From Bacteroidota bacterium (GTDB lineage: Bacteria > Bacteroidota > Bacteroidia > Flavobacteriales > Weeksellaceae): a stretch of 17,601 nt of DNA. This document shows, piece after piece, positions 1 to 7,100 of the stretch. The notes beneath the pieces were generated by a model. That model was not told the DNA's origin, made no database searches, and saw only the letters and a program-made list of their open reading frames with translations. The position numbers were made by a program, and so were the translations under genes. The stretch spans positions 1-17,601 of the forward strand of contig JAEXAR010000011.1 of NCBI GenBank assembly GCA_023394415.1, written 5' to 3'. Within the stretch, counting starts at the first letter, position 1. Each line of letters starts with the position of its first letter.

Positions 1-127
1 TTTGTCGATCATAACTATGTAGGTTTAAAAATAGTAAAAAGTTATTTCCGAAAAATTTTTTGAGCTTTGAGGGCTCAAAATTTTTCAGAATAACTTTTCA
101 ACTTACACAGTTTGTGGGAGGCTACCT
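1..127 (-). mobile_element. End of an IS256-family insertion sequence (5' side, truncated by window edge)
   Basis: Read on the minus strand from 127 downwards, the first 37 nt match the first 37 nt of the right-hand IS end (17475-17511) at 29 positions without gaps, including CCCAC and the 10-nt block TGTGTAAGTT. This is how the two terminal inverted repeats of one IS type behave. Further inside lie a long hairpin and, at positions 10-12, a minus-strand ATG that opens a reading frame Met-Ile-Asp-Lys before the window ends. I take this as the likely transposase start, but four codons cannot prove it. The assignment to IS256 rests on the right-hand end, where transposase sequence is visible. 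Confidence 0.6.
37..98. repeat. Long inverted repeat inside the left IS end
   Basis: Two nested arms pair here. The outer arm AAAAGTTATT (37-46) pairs with AATAACTTTT (89-98). The inner arm 50-65 pairs with 73-86 through GAAAAATTTT and GAGC, with two extra T on the left side and a 7-nt loop at 66-72. It lies between the terminal repeat and the presumed transposase start. Hairpins in this position in IS elements can block transcription entering from outside; that role is an inference here. Confidence 0.6.
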
Positions 128-136
128 CTAAAAAAC

Positions 137-320
137 TACTCGCGCCTTTAAATTTATAAAATGGCCAGTAAGTTTGTCATTCTGAACGGAGTATATCAAA
201 GTGAATAATCTTTATTTAACCCTCAAAATTAAGAGATTAATAACCAAAAAAAACTTCGGTAGCTTTCTAATACTTCACACTTTATTAACTTTCGCAAAGT
301 TAATTTTGAGTTTACCAAAT
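137..320. repeat. Tandem repeat unit, copy 1 (about 184 bp)
   Basis: First of two direct copies that fill the non-coding stretch between the left IS end and the 3' end of pntB. Positions 137-191 are identical to 321-375 (55 bp). The rest is recognisably related but diverged by substitutions and small indels, with the offset drifting between 182 and 185. It contains a degenerate form of the core starting GTCATTCTGAACGGAG (176-211) and a perfect 8-bp hairpin TTAACTTT-CGC-AAAGTTAA (285-303). I see no reading frame or RNA gene in it. Confidence 0.85.
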
Positions 321-497
321 TACTCGCGCCTTTAAATTTATAAAATGGCCAGTAAGTTTGTCATTCTGAACGGAGCATAGCGAAGTGAAGAATCTTATTT
401 AACCCCAAAATTAGAAGATTAATAACTATAAATAAAACTTCCGCAGGGTTTCTCGTACTACACACTTTATGAAGTTCACCAAAGTTAATTTTGAAAC
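321..497. repeat. Tandem repeat unit, copy 2
   Basis: Second copy of the 184-bp unit, ending just short of the pntB stop codon. Its core at 360-395 runs from GTCATTCTGAACGGAG to GAAGTGAAGAATCT. From memory this resembles a short dispersed repeat (CATTCTGA...GAAG...GAATCT) scattered between genes in many bacterial genomes, including flavobacteria. The matching hairpin of copy 1 is broken here. No coding potential was seen, and no strong intrinsic terminator for pntB is visible in this stretch. Confidence 0.8.
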
Positions 498-1901
498 CTA
501 AAGATTTTTAATTTCCGTCGTTAAATCTTGTAAAACCTTCTTCGCATCACCAAACAACATAGAAGTTTTAGGGCGGAAGAACAGTTCATTTTCAATTCCT
601 GCATATCCCGGTTTCATACTTCGTTTGTTTACAATAACGTGTTTAGCAAGTTCTACATCCAAAATTGGCATACCGTAGATAGGAGAGGACGGATTTTCTT
701 TAGCTGCAGGATTTACAACGTCATTGGCACCCAAAATTAAGACAACATCAGTAGTTAAAAACTCATCGTTAGCCTGTTCCATTTCCATCAATTTGTCATA
801 TGGTACGTCAGCTTCCGCCAAAAGAACATTCATATGTCCTGGCATTCTTCCGGCTACAGGATGTATAGCATATTTTACTTCTACACCTTTGCTTTCAAGG
901 AGTTTTTCAAGTTCGTGGCAGGTGTGTTGTGCTTGTGCTACTGCTAAACCATAACCCGGAACAATCATCACTTTATTGGCATAGCTCATAATCACGGCAG
1001 TATCACTCAGAGTAATTTCTTTAGCAGTTCCGCCACTGCTTCCGTGTGGTCCTTCACCAGTTGCATTTCCACCAAAGGAACCTATTAATACATTCATCAA
1101 CGAACGGTTCATTGCTTTGGTCATCAATAGTGTTAAAAGAGTTCCTGCTGCACCAACCAAAATTCCACCCGTAAGCATTGCTTTATTATCGTAAAGAAAT
1201 CCTCCACAAGCTGCTGCAACACCTGTAAAGGAGTTCAGTAAAGAAATAACAACAGGCATATCAGCTCCACCAATTGGGAAAACGAACATCACACCATAAA
1301 GTAGTGATAATGCTAAAATAATATAGAAAATTAAGACATTACTTTCATTGAAATTAAAAATCAAATAAACTGTGAGTACCAAAATGGTTAATAACAAAAG
1401 GATATTAAGATACTGTTGTCCCGAGTATGCAAAATCTTTCTTAATGTTGCCATTCAATTTTCCCCAAGCAATCATACTTCCGGAGAAGGAAACAGAACCA
1501 ATTATTAAACCTAATAGAATAACGGTTAAAAATCCCAAATGAATTTCGCTGCCATTATTCAACAAATGGTCATATTCAACAATAGAAATCAAAGCAGCAC
1601 AAGCTCCTCCCATTCCGTTAAAGATGCTTACCATCTGTGGCATTGCCGTCATCTTTACTTTTTTCGCCGCCATCACTCCAATTACGGAACCGATAATAAT
1701 TCCGCCAAAAATCCAAAAGTAGTTTCCGAGTTTGTTTCCGGCTTCATCGGTGTACAAAAATACGGTTGCCAAAATTGCAATTACCATTCCCGCAGCAGCA
1801 AGAAGGTTTCCGTTTCTGGCAGTTTTTGGATCCGAGAGCATTTTTAATCCCAAAATAAAAGTCACAGAAGCTATAAGATATGAAATGGTCAGTAAGCCCA
1901 T
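498..1901 (-). CDS. pntB: NAD(P) transhydrogenase subunit beta
   Basis: Inner-membrane subunit of the proton-translocating transhydrogenase, which uses the proton gradient to move hydride from NADH to NADP+ and so supplies NADPH. The 467 residues match the usual length. Residues 1 to about 265 form the membrane domain dII, with many hydrophobic helices and the conserved NGMGG (95-99) and GGADMPVV (211-218). A linker rich in Gly and Ser (about 277-292) leads to the NADP-binding domain dIII, which shows GYGLAVAQAQ (316-325), the PVAGRMPGHMNVLLAEA stretch (348-364), GANDVVNPAA (391-400) and VNKRSMKPGYAG (424-435). All are typical of dIII and intact. It is the last gene of the minus-strand set pntAA-pntAB-pntB, 71 bp after pntAB. 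The start is the ATG at 1901. Confidence 0.96.
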   Translation of the reverse strand: MGLLTISYLIASVTFILGLKMLSDPKTARNGNLLAAAGMVIAILATVFLYTDEAGNKLGNYFWIFGGIIIGSVIGVMAAKKVKMTAMPQMVSIFNGMGGACAALISIVEYDHLLNNGSEIHLGFLTVILLGLIIGSVSFSGSMIAWGKLNGNIKKDFAYSGQQYLNILLLLTILVLTVYLIFNFNESNVLIFYIILALSLLYGVMFVFPIGGADMPVVISLLNSFTGVAAACGGFLYDNKAMLTGGILVGAAGTLLTLLMTKAMNRSLMNVLIGSFGGNATGEGPHGSSGGTAKEITLSDTAVIMSYANKVMIVPGYGLAVAQAQHTCHELEKLLESKGVEVKYAIHPVAGRMPGHMNVLLAEADVPYDKLMEMEQANDEFLTTDVVLILGANDVVNPAAKENPSSPIYGMPILDVELAKHVIVNKRSMKPGYAGIENELFFRPKTSMLFGDAKKVLQDLTTEIKNL

Positions 1902-1972
1902 AATTTTATAAATGATAAATCTTAATTAATAATTCTAAAGAACAAGTAGCATCCAGCACTACATCCCTCATT

Positions 1973-2278
1973 TTATTTTTTCTTCTTAAACATTTCCAGC
2001 ATCCGGTCTGTTACTACAAAACCACCAACGACGTTCAGTGTTCCTACAATAACAGCCAGAAATCCCAGAACTAAAGCAAGATAATTGTCGGGTTCAGCTT
2101 TTCCCATTACAATAATAGCTCCGATGATTACAACACCGTGTATAGCGTTAGCACCACTCATCAAAGGCGTGTGCAATACACTTGGTACGTGTCCTATGAC
2201 TTCAATACCAACAAAAATCATCAGAATAATGATGTAGATAATTTGTTGGTTTTCAGTAATCCATTCTAAAAAATTCAT
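1973..2278 (-). CDS. pntAB: NAD(P) transhydrogenase subunit alpha, membrane part (alpha-2)
   Basis: Small membrane subunit that contributes the alpha-side helices to the proton channel of transhydrogenase. The 101 residues hold about three hydrophobic helices (roughly 13-30, 45-59 and 65-90) with a conserved short segment VPSVLHTPLMSGANAIHG (31-48). That segment is the hallmark of this domain and is fused to the NAD-binding part in Escherichia coli PntA. The split form seen here, with separate NAD-binding and membrane polypeptides, is the arrangement known from Rhodospirillum rubrum and is common in bacteria. It lies 25 bp downstream of pntAA and 71 bp upstream of pntB, consistent with one transcript. 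Confidence 0.94.
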   Translation of the reverse strand: MNFLEWITENQQIIYIIILMIFVGIEVIGHVPSVLHTPLMSGANAIHGVVIIGAIIVMGKAEPDNYLALVLGFLAVIVGTLNVVGGFVVTDRMLEMFKKKK

Positions 2279-2303
2279 AGTTTTAATTAGTTTGAATAAA
2301 AAT

Positions 2304-3431
2304 TTATGCTTTTTCCAAAGCCGGTTTTATACGATCGTTGGTTATTTCACCATCGTGTGTGATGCAGGCGCCTTTTACCAAATCATCTTCCCAATTGAGA
2401 TTTAAACTTCCTTCTTTATCCATGATTAATTGAAGGAAGTTTAGTATATTTTTTGCGTAAAGTTTGCTCGCATCCGCTGGCATTGTAGATTGAAGAGAAG
2501 AGTTTCCAATGATGGTGATCCCAATATGATTAATGGATTTATTATTTTCCGTAAAAGGTGTATTACCTCCGGTTGAAGCAGCTAAATCTACAATTACAGA
2601 GCCGTTTCGCATTGTTTTTAGCATTTTTTCTGTGATTAAAATTGGTGCTTTTCTGCCCGGAATTTGAGCGGTAGTAATCACAATATCCGATTTTGCAAGG
2701 CTTTCGGCTATTTTTTTTTGTTGCTTTTGTTTGTATTCTTCGGTTTGTTCTACAGCGTAACCTCCGGCTTTGCTGGCATCTGCAGCCCCTTCCACTTCTA
2801 TAAATTTTGCGCCAAGGCTCATCACTTCTTCTTTCACTGCTGGTCTTGTATCAAATACCTCCACCACAGCTCCAAGTCTTCTGGCAGTGGCAATGGCTTG
2901 AAGTCCTGCAACTCCGGCTCCCAAAATCAAAACTTTAGCAGGCGGAATACTTCCGGCAGCTGTCATAAACATTGGGAAATATCTTCCATAAGCATTCGCA
3001 GCTTCCAAAACGGCTTTATAACCGGCAATATTCGCCTGCGAACTCAATACGTCCATAGATTGTGCTCTGGTTGTTCTGGGAAGCATATCCATAGAGAAGG
3101 TCGTAAGGTTTTGATCTGCCCAAAATGTTATAGTTTCAGGTTGATTAAGAGGTTGATAAACACCGATTAAGATTTTGGATTTTAAGTTTGAAATTTCAGA
3201 ATTTTCAAGTGGGTAAATTGCTAAAATGACATCTGAATTATTAAAAATTTCATCTCTATCAGTGATTTTTGCTCCCGCATTTTCGTACTCTTTATTGTTA
3301 TTAAAGGCCTTTTCACCTGCATTATTTTCGATAAGAACTTTAATTCCTTTCTTAATGAGAACAGCCGCAGATTCTGCTGTTAAAGATACCCTTGTTTCAA
3401 AATCAGGTTCTTTTAAAACACCTATTATCAT
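2304..3431 (-). CDS. pntAA: NAD(P) transhydrogenase subunit alpha, NAD-binding part (alpha-1)
   Basis: Soluble, peripheral subunit (domain dI) that binds NADH and donates hydride to the NADP held by PntB. The 375-residue protein belongs to the alanine dehydrogenase/PNT family. The N-terminal domain begins MIIGVLKE, typical of the family. A conserved block LPRTTRAQSMDVLSSQAN lies at 117-134, and a Rossmann fold with GAGVAG (171-176) is followed by EVFDTRP (191-197), where the acidic residue binds the adenine ribose. It is the first gene of the pnt set. A TAnnTTTG box sits upstream at 3455-3462, which would give a leader of about 20 nt. Alanine dehydrogenase is unlikely because pntAB and pntB follow directly. 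Confidence 0.95.
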   Translation of the reverse strand: MIIGVLKEPDFETRVSLTAESAAVLIKKGIKVLIENNAGEKAFNNNKEYENAGAKITDRDEIFNNSDVILAIYPLENSEISNLKSKILIGVYQPLNQPETITFWADQNLTTFSMDMLPRTTRAQSMDVLSSQANIAGYKAVLEAANAYGRYFPMFMTAAGSIPPAKVLILGAGVAGLQAIATARRLGAVVEVFDTRPAVKEEVMSLGAKFIEVEGAADASKAGGYAVEQTEEYKQKQQKKIAESLAKSDIVITTAQIPGRKAPILITEKMLKTMRNGSVIVDLAASTGGNTPFTENNKSINHIGITIIGNSSLQSTMPADASKLYAKNILNFLQLIMDKEGSLNLNWEDDLVKGACITHDGEITNDRIKPALEKA

Positions 3432-3454
3432 TTAAAATAGATTTTATGTTGATA

Positions 3455-3462
3455 CAAATTTA
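3455..3462 (-). promoter_or_regulatory. Probable -7 box of the pnt promoter
   Basis: Minus-strand TAAATTTG fits the Bacteroidota TAnnTTTG box and lies 24 nt before the pntAA ATG. I see no convincing TTTG at the -33 position, so the call rests on one element and its position. Confidence 0.45.
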
Positions 3463-3602
3463 ATCTGTTATGGTTTATATAAAAACTTTAAAGCACTGAT
3501 AATGCTCATATAAAGGGATTAAATTAACGATTTTGTCCCGAATAAAAAAACCTTTTGAATTGTTGCTAAATATTCCATTGGTATTGTGTTGAAAACTTCA
3601 AA

Positions 3603-3641
3603 CGCCAAGAGTACTATGCACTTTCAGATTGGCGCTTTTTT
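3603..3641 (+). terminator. Intrinsic-terminator-like hairpin upstream of menB
   Basis: CGCCAA (3603-3608) pairs with TTGGCG (3629-3634) around a 20-nt loop and is followed by CTTTTTT. On the plus strand this has the form of a rho-independent terminator. No plus-strand gene lies upstream, since pnt is divergent, so it would end either an unrecognised short transcript or an attenuated menB leader. The long loop lowers certainty. The rest of the 239-bp gap between pntAA and menB shows no reading frame. Confidence 0.5.
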
Positions 3642-3670
3642 CCTTATTTTTACCAAAAATTTAAACGATT

Positions 3671-4507
3671 ATGGCAGACTGGAAAATTGCTAAAGAATAC
3701 GAAGATATCACTTATAAAAAATGCAACGGCGTAGCACGAATCGCATTCAACAGACCTGAAGTAAGAAACGCTTTCCGCCCGAAAACGACTTCTGAATTGT
3801 ATGACGCTTTTTATGATGCTTACGAAGATTCTTCAATTGGCGTTGTGTTATTAACTGGAGAAGGACCAAGCCCGAAAGATGGTGGACACGCATTTTGTAG
3901 CGGTGGTGATCAAAAAGCTCGTGGTCATCAAGGTTACGTTGGTGATGATGGCAGACACCGTTTGAACATTTTAGAAGTTCAAAGACTCATCCGTTTTATG
4001 CCAAAAGCGGTTATTGCTGTGGTAAATGGTTGGGCTGTTGGTGGTGGACATTCTTTACACGTGGTTTGTGATTTAACTTTAGCCAGTAAAGAGCACGCCA
4101 TTTTTAAACAAACTGATGCTGATGTTACGAGTTTTGATGGTGGTTACGGTTCAGCATATCTTGCTAAAATGGTAGGGCAGAAAAAAGCCCGCGAAATATT
4201 CTTTTTAGGCAGAAACTATTCCGCACAGGAAGCTTTTGAAATGGGAATGGTAAACGAAGTGGTTCCGCACGCTGAACTGGAAGATACCGCTTACCAATGG
4301 GCACAGGAAATTCTGGCAAAATCTCCAACATCTATCCGTATGCTGAAATTTGCAATGAATTTAACCGACGACGGAATGGTTGGGCAACAGGTTTTTGCTG
4401 GCGAAGCAACACGTTTAGCATATATGACTGAAGAAGCCAAAGAAGGCAGAAACGCTTTTCTCGAAAAAAGAAAACCAAACTTCGGAGAAAATCAGTGGAT
4501 TTCTTAA
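3671..4507 (+). CDS. menB: 1,4-dihydroxy-2-naphthoyl-CoA synthase
   Basis: Crotonase-superfamily enzyme that closes the second ring of the naphthoquinone head group, turning o-succinylbenzoyl-CoA into 1,4-dihydroxy-2-naphthoyl-CoA in menaquinone synthesis. The 278 residues match the family. Visible motifs are FCSGGDQKARG (75-85), which forms part of the CoA oxyanion site, VNGWAVGGGHSLH (118-130), and QTDADVTSFDGGYGSAY (147-163). The C-terminal FAGEATRLAYMTEEA is diagnostic of MenB rather than general enoyl-CoA hydratases. Asp149 in the QTD motif matches the Asp found in MenB enzymes that do not need bicarbonate, such as the Mycobacterium tuberculosis type; the E. coli type has Gly there. menA follows 79 bp downstream on the same strand. 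Confidence 0.96.
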   Translation: MADWKIAKEYEDITYKKCNGVARIAFNRPEVRNAFRPKTTSELYDAFYDAYEDSSIGVVLLTGEGPSPKDGGHAFCSGGDQKARGHQGYVGDDGRHRLNILEVQRLIRFMPKAVIAVVNGWAVGGGHSLHVVCDLTLASKEHAIFKQTDADVTSFDGGYGSAYLAKMVGQKKAREIFFLGRNYSAQEAFEMGMVNEVVPHAELEDTAYQWAQEILAKSPTSIRMLKFAMNLTDDGMVGQQVFAGEATRLAYMTEEAKEGRNAFLEKRKPNFGENQWIS

Positions 4508-4586
4508 TTAAAACTACAAAAGGGAGAAAAAAAATTTTTGAGTCTCTCAAATTTTGATCTTTTGTGGTTAAAAAATAAATATTTAA

Positions 4587-5519
4587 ATGACAGATTGGAT
4601 ACAAGCAGCGAGATTGAGAACACTTCCGCTTTCGATGAGTGGAATTATAGTAGGCTCATTTATTGCAAAATGGAGGCTCGAAAAGGAAGGAGGAACTTGG
4701 GATTGGACAGTTTTTGCATTGGCAATGCTCGTAACCTTGCTTTATCAGGTGCTTTCTAATTTTGCTAATGATTATGGAGATGGCGTTAAAGGCACCGACA
4801 AATTAAGAGTAAACGAAGCAGAGCAGCGTGCTGTTGCTTCCGGAAGAATTACAGCCGGACAAATGAAAAATGCAGTAATTTTATTCTCGGTTTTATCGTT
4901 TATTGCAACGGTTGCTTTGCTTTATCAGGCATTTTTCAGACACGGTTTGATGAATGAGTTTTACATTTTTGTTGGATTAGGAATTGCTTGTATTTTAGCA
5001 GCAATTGGTTATACAATTGGCAAAAAACCTTATGGTTATTTAGGTTTAGGCGATTTAATGGTGTTTATATTCTTTGGGTTGGTTTCAGTAGGTGGAAGCT
5101 ATTTTTTATTTACAAAAACCTTCCATTGGGATATTTTGCTTCCTGCCACAGCGATAGGAATGATGAGTACCGCCGTTTTAAACCTCAATAATATGCGCGA
5201 TATTGAAAGTGATCGTGCTTCCGGAAAGAAAACGTTTGCCTTAAGGTTGGGTTACCGAAATGCGATGATTTACGAAATGGTACTCCTTCAACTCCCGATT
5301 ATTCTGATTTTAATCTTCTTAATGATGAACGGCCTTCACAACGAAGGTAAATATTACGCTTTTATCGTAATGGTAATGCTGTTTCCAGCAGCAGCTTTAA
5401 GGAGAAAAATCTTGCAAACTAAAGAACCTCGTCTCTTGGATCCCTTCTTAAAACAAATCGTGATTATAACGATGATGATGGCCATTCTGTTGGCTGTTGG
5501 GTTGAACTATTTTTCCTAG
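4587..5519 (+). CDS. menA: 1,4-dihydroxy-2-naphthoate polyprenyltransferase
   Basis: Integral membrane UbiA-family prenyltransferase that attaches the polyprenyl tail to 1,4-dihydroxy-2-naphthoate, giving demethylmenaquinone. The protein starts MTDWIQAARLRTLPLSMSGI, a typical MenA N-terminus. The two Asp-rich motifs that bind Mg and the allylic diphosphate are intact: NFANDYGDGVKGTD (58-71) and NNMRDIESDRASGKKT (201-216). About eight hydrophobic segments are spread over 310 residues. Position directly after menB supports MenA over UbiA or other homologues. The 79-bp spacer before it contains a small hairpin (TTTGAG/CTCAAA near 4535-4550). The ATG at 4587 is preceded by AT-rich DNA with no Shine-Dalgarno sequence. 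Confidence 0.95.
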   Translation: MTDWIQAARLRTLPLSMSGIIVGSFIAKWRLEKEGGTWDWTVFALAMLVTLLYQVLSNFANDYGDGVKGTDKLRVNEAEQRAVASGRITAGQMKNAVILFSVLSFIATVALLYQAFFRHGLMNEFYIFVGLGIACILAAIGYTIGKKPYGYLGLGDLMVFIFFGLVSVGGSYFLFTKTFHWDILLPATAIGMMSTAVLNLNNMRDIESDRASGKKTFALRLGYRNAMIYEMVLLQLPIILILIFLMMNGLHNEGKYYAFIVMVMLFPAAALRRKILQTKEPRLLDPFLKQIVIITMMMAILLAVGLNYFS

Positions 5520-5589
5520 TTTGAAAGTTGGATGCTAGAAGTTTTAAATAAATAAAATTTAAATTGAAACCTTAATACCGAAATCTATT

Positions 5590-6270
5590 ATGAAAATAAA
5601 ATTCCTTGGACAGAATTGTTTCCTGTTCACCTACAACGGAAAAAACATCTTGAGTGATCCTTTTTATAATTTTCAAAAGGAAAAATCAGGGTTTAATATT
5701 ACAGACCAAAAAATTGATTATGTTTTGATTACTCACGCTCACGGTGATCACATTGCAGATGTGAAAGAGGTTTTAGAGCATCATCCTGATGCAACCCTTA
5801 TCGGACAACCTGAAATTTGTGGATATTTCAACCATCCTAATTCTATTGATATTAATTTTGGTGGTTCTGCAAAGTTTGATGACCTTAAAATCTCGATGGT
5901 ACCCGCTTCACATACTTCAAGTTTTCCTGATGGAACTTATGGAGGTGAACCTGCAGGTTATATGTTTAGATTTAAAGGGAAAAATATATATTTCGCAGGT
6001 GATACAGGAGTGATGGCTGACATGGCCTTTTTCCCACAATTGTTTGGCGAAATTACATCTGCCATTCTTCCGGTTGGTTCTCATTATACCATGTGTGCAA
6101 GAAAGGCGAGTTTTGCTGCATCAGAGCTATTGAAAACGAAGAGAGTCATAGGTTGTCATTTCGATACTTTTCCGCCTATTAAAATTAATCACGAAGAAGC
6201 CCATAAACTTTTTTCTGAAAAAAATATTGACTTTGCATTACCTAAACTGGGAGAAGAATTTGAACTTTAG
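5590..6270 (+). CDS. UPF0173-type metal-dependent hydrolase (metallo-beta-lactamase fold)
   Basis: The 226-residue protein is a compact metallo-beta-lactamase-fold hydrolase of the UPF0173 type. The metal-binding THAHGDH motif is at 48-54. Further ligand candidates are His108 (PASHTS), Asp138 in AGDTG (136-140), and His190 in GCHFDTFP. The substrate is not known for this family and cannot be read from the sequence. It has no signal peptide, so it is probably cytoplasmic. It follows menA by 70 bp on the same strand and may share its transcript, but co-location alone does not show a role in quinone synthesis. The start is the ATG at 5590, with the family-typical opening MKIKFLGQNCF. Confidence 0.9.
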   Translation: MKIKFLGQNCFLFTYNGKNILSDPFYNFQKEKSGFNITDQKIDYVLITHAHGDHIADVKEVLEHHPDATLIGQPEICGYFNHPNSIDINFGGSAKFDDLKISMVPASHTSSFPDGTYGGEPAGYMFRFKGKNIYFAGDTGVMADMAFFPQLFGEITSAILPVGSHYTMCARKASFAASELLKTKRVIGCHFDTFPPIKINHEEAHKLFSEKNIDFALPKLGEEFEL

Positions 6271-6303
6271 ATGCACTTCGCAAATAGGTACGTTGTTTTT
6301 TTG

Positions 6304-6311
6304 TATTTTTG
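6304..6311 (+). promoter_or_regulatory. -7 box giving a nearly leaderless transcript
   Basis: TATTTTTG fits TAnnTTTG exactly and ends only 7 nt before the ATG at 6319. Using the SRP RNA promoter in this window as a guide (start about 5 nt after the box), transcription would begin around 6316, leaving a leader of about 3 nt. No good -33 element is visible. Confidence 0.45.
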
Positions 6312-6318
6312 AAGACAA

Positions 6319-7095
6319 ATGAGAAAGACTGAAGAATTATGGAAGAATTTGCCGCTCAATTTCGAGTTCGAGAATGAGTATCAAATTCAGGTGTCCAATT
6401 ATGGTAAAGTAAAAACCTTTAACTCTAAACACCCTAATGGCAAAATTATAAAAGGAACATTGCAGGGAGGTTTCCCAATGGTAAGGGTTAAACTTTTCAA
6501 AGAAAGAAGACCATTTGAGATTGAAAAAATCGATAAAATCAACAATAAAATTAAAGCTCTAAATCTGGATTTGAAAGTGCTGAAATCTTCATCAACAGCA
6601 CGTAAAGAAATTCAGAAAGAAAGGGATAAATTGGTAAAAGAACGTTCCGCATATATTAAAAAAGTAGATTTAAGACGTACCATTAATTTCGGATTTTTGG
6701 TACATAAGGCTGTGGCTGAACTTTTTTTAGAAAAGCCAACCAAGCGAAATATGAAATTCGTTATCCACAAAGATTTTGATAAACAAAACAATCATTTTGA
6801 AAACTTGGCTTGGGCAAGTCAGGAAGATCTTAATGAAAGAACCAACCTTCATCCTAAAATCGTTCTACATAAGTTCAAAAAGCAATTTAAAGAACGTACA
6901 CCGAACACAAAAATGAGTAAGCTTAAAGATAATGATGTGCTTTATATCAAAAAAAGGTTGAAAAGAGGGGACACTTTGCGAAAGCTTGCTGAAAAATTCG
7001 AGGTTTCAGATATGCAGATTCACCGTATCAAAACCGGAGAAAACTGGAGCCACGTAAAACTTATTGAAGATATTGTTGAAGAAAATAAGAAATAA
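6319..7095 (+). CDS. NUMOD4 / HNH-like / helix-turn-helix protein
   Basis: Three parts can be seen in 258 residues. Residues 6-57 look like NUMOD4 (EELWKNLP, then YQVSN-like QIQVSNYGKVKTF), a DNA-binding module of HNH homing endonucleases. Residues 66-118 form a charged, probably helical insert. Residues 127-173 resemble an HNH_3-type nuclease core: VHKAVAELFL, then VIHKDFDKQNNHFENLAWAS, where most relatives read VNHIDG-x-NNxxxNLEW. Residues 200-246 form a resolvase-like helix-turn-helix (RKLAEKFEVSDMQIHRIKTG). The His (150) and Asn residues of the core are present, but the Asn before His is Ile and the GlyAsn turn is gone, so nuclease activity is uncertain. It stands alone with no phage or intron context. 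It could be a retained DNA-binding regulator or a homing-type nuclease. Confidence 0.75.
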   Translation: MRKTEELWKNLPLNFEFENEYQIQVSNYGKVKTFNSKHPNGKIIKGTLQGGFPMVRVKLFKERRPFEIEKIDKINNKIKALNLDLKVLKSSSTARKEIQKERDKLVKERSAYIKKVDLRRTINFGFLVHKAVAELFLEKPTKRNMKFVIHKDFDKQNNHFENLAWASQEDLNERTNLHPKIVLHKFKKQFKERTPNTKMSKLKDNDVLYIKKRLKRGDTLRKLAEKFEVSDMQIHRIKTGENWSHVKLIEDIVEENKK

Positions 7096-7100
7096 AAAAA
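7093..7100 (-). terminator. U-tract ending the SRP RNA
   Basis: On the minus strand the closing stem of the SRP RNA (7101-7107 with 7189-7195) is followed directly by seven T (7094-7100), giving a self-contained terminator. It overlaps the stop codon of the convergent NUMOD4 gene (7093-7095). Confidence 0.6.

Noticed and set aside
285..303. The 8-bp hairpin TTAACTTT-CGC-AAAGTTAA as a pntB terminator
   Set aside because: It lies about 200 bp past the stop, lacks a proper T-run on the minus strand, and is not preserved in the second repeat copy.
137..497. Possible CRISPR-like array from the repeated sequence near the left edge
   Set aside because: Only two copies, a unit of about 184 bp with no short repeat/unique spacer alternation, and no cas genes anywhere in the window.
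1884..1896. Resemblance of AATGGTCAGTAAG at the pntB start to the repeat segment AATGGCCAGTAAG
   Set aside because: The match is short, sits in coding sequence, and does not extend to the rest of the repeat, so it is probably chance.
4332..4604. Minus-strand open frame overlapping the menB end and the menA start
   Set aside because: It lies antisense to well-supported genes, has no recognisable domain, and its composition is that of a reverse-frame shadow. The same applies to the other antisense frames, such as 12255-12494 and 17164-17451.
6319..7095. Prophage or group I intron signalled by the NUMOD4/HNH protein
   Set aside because: No phage structural, integrase or intron sequence lies nearby, and the flanking genes are intact.
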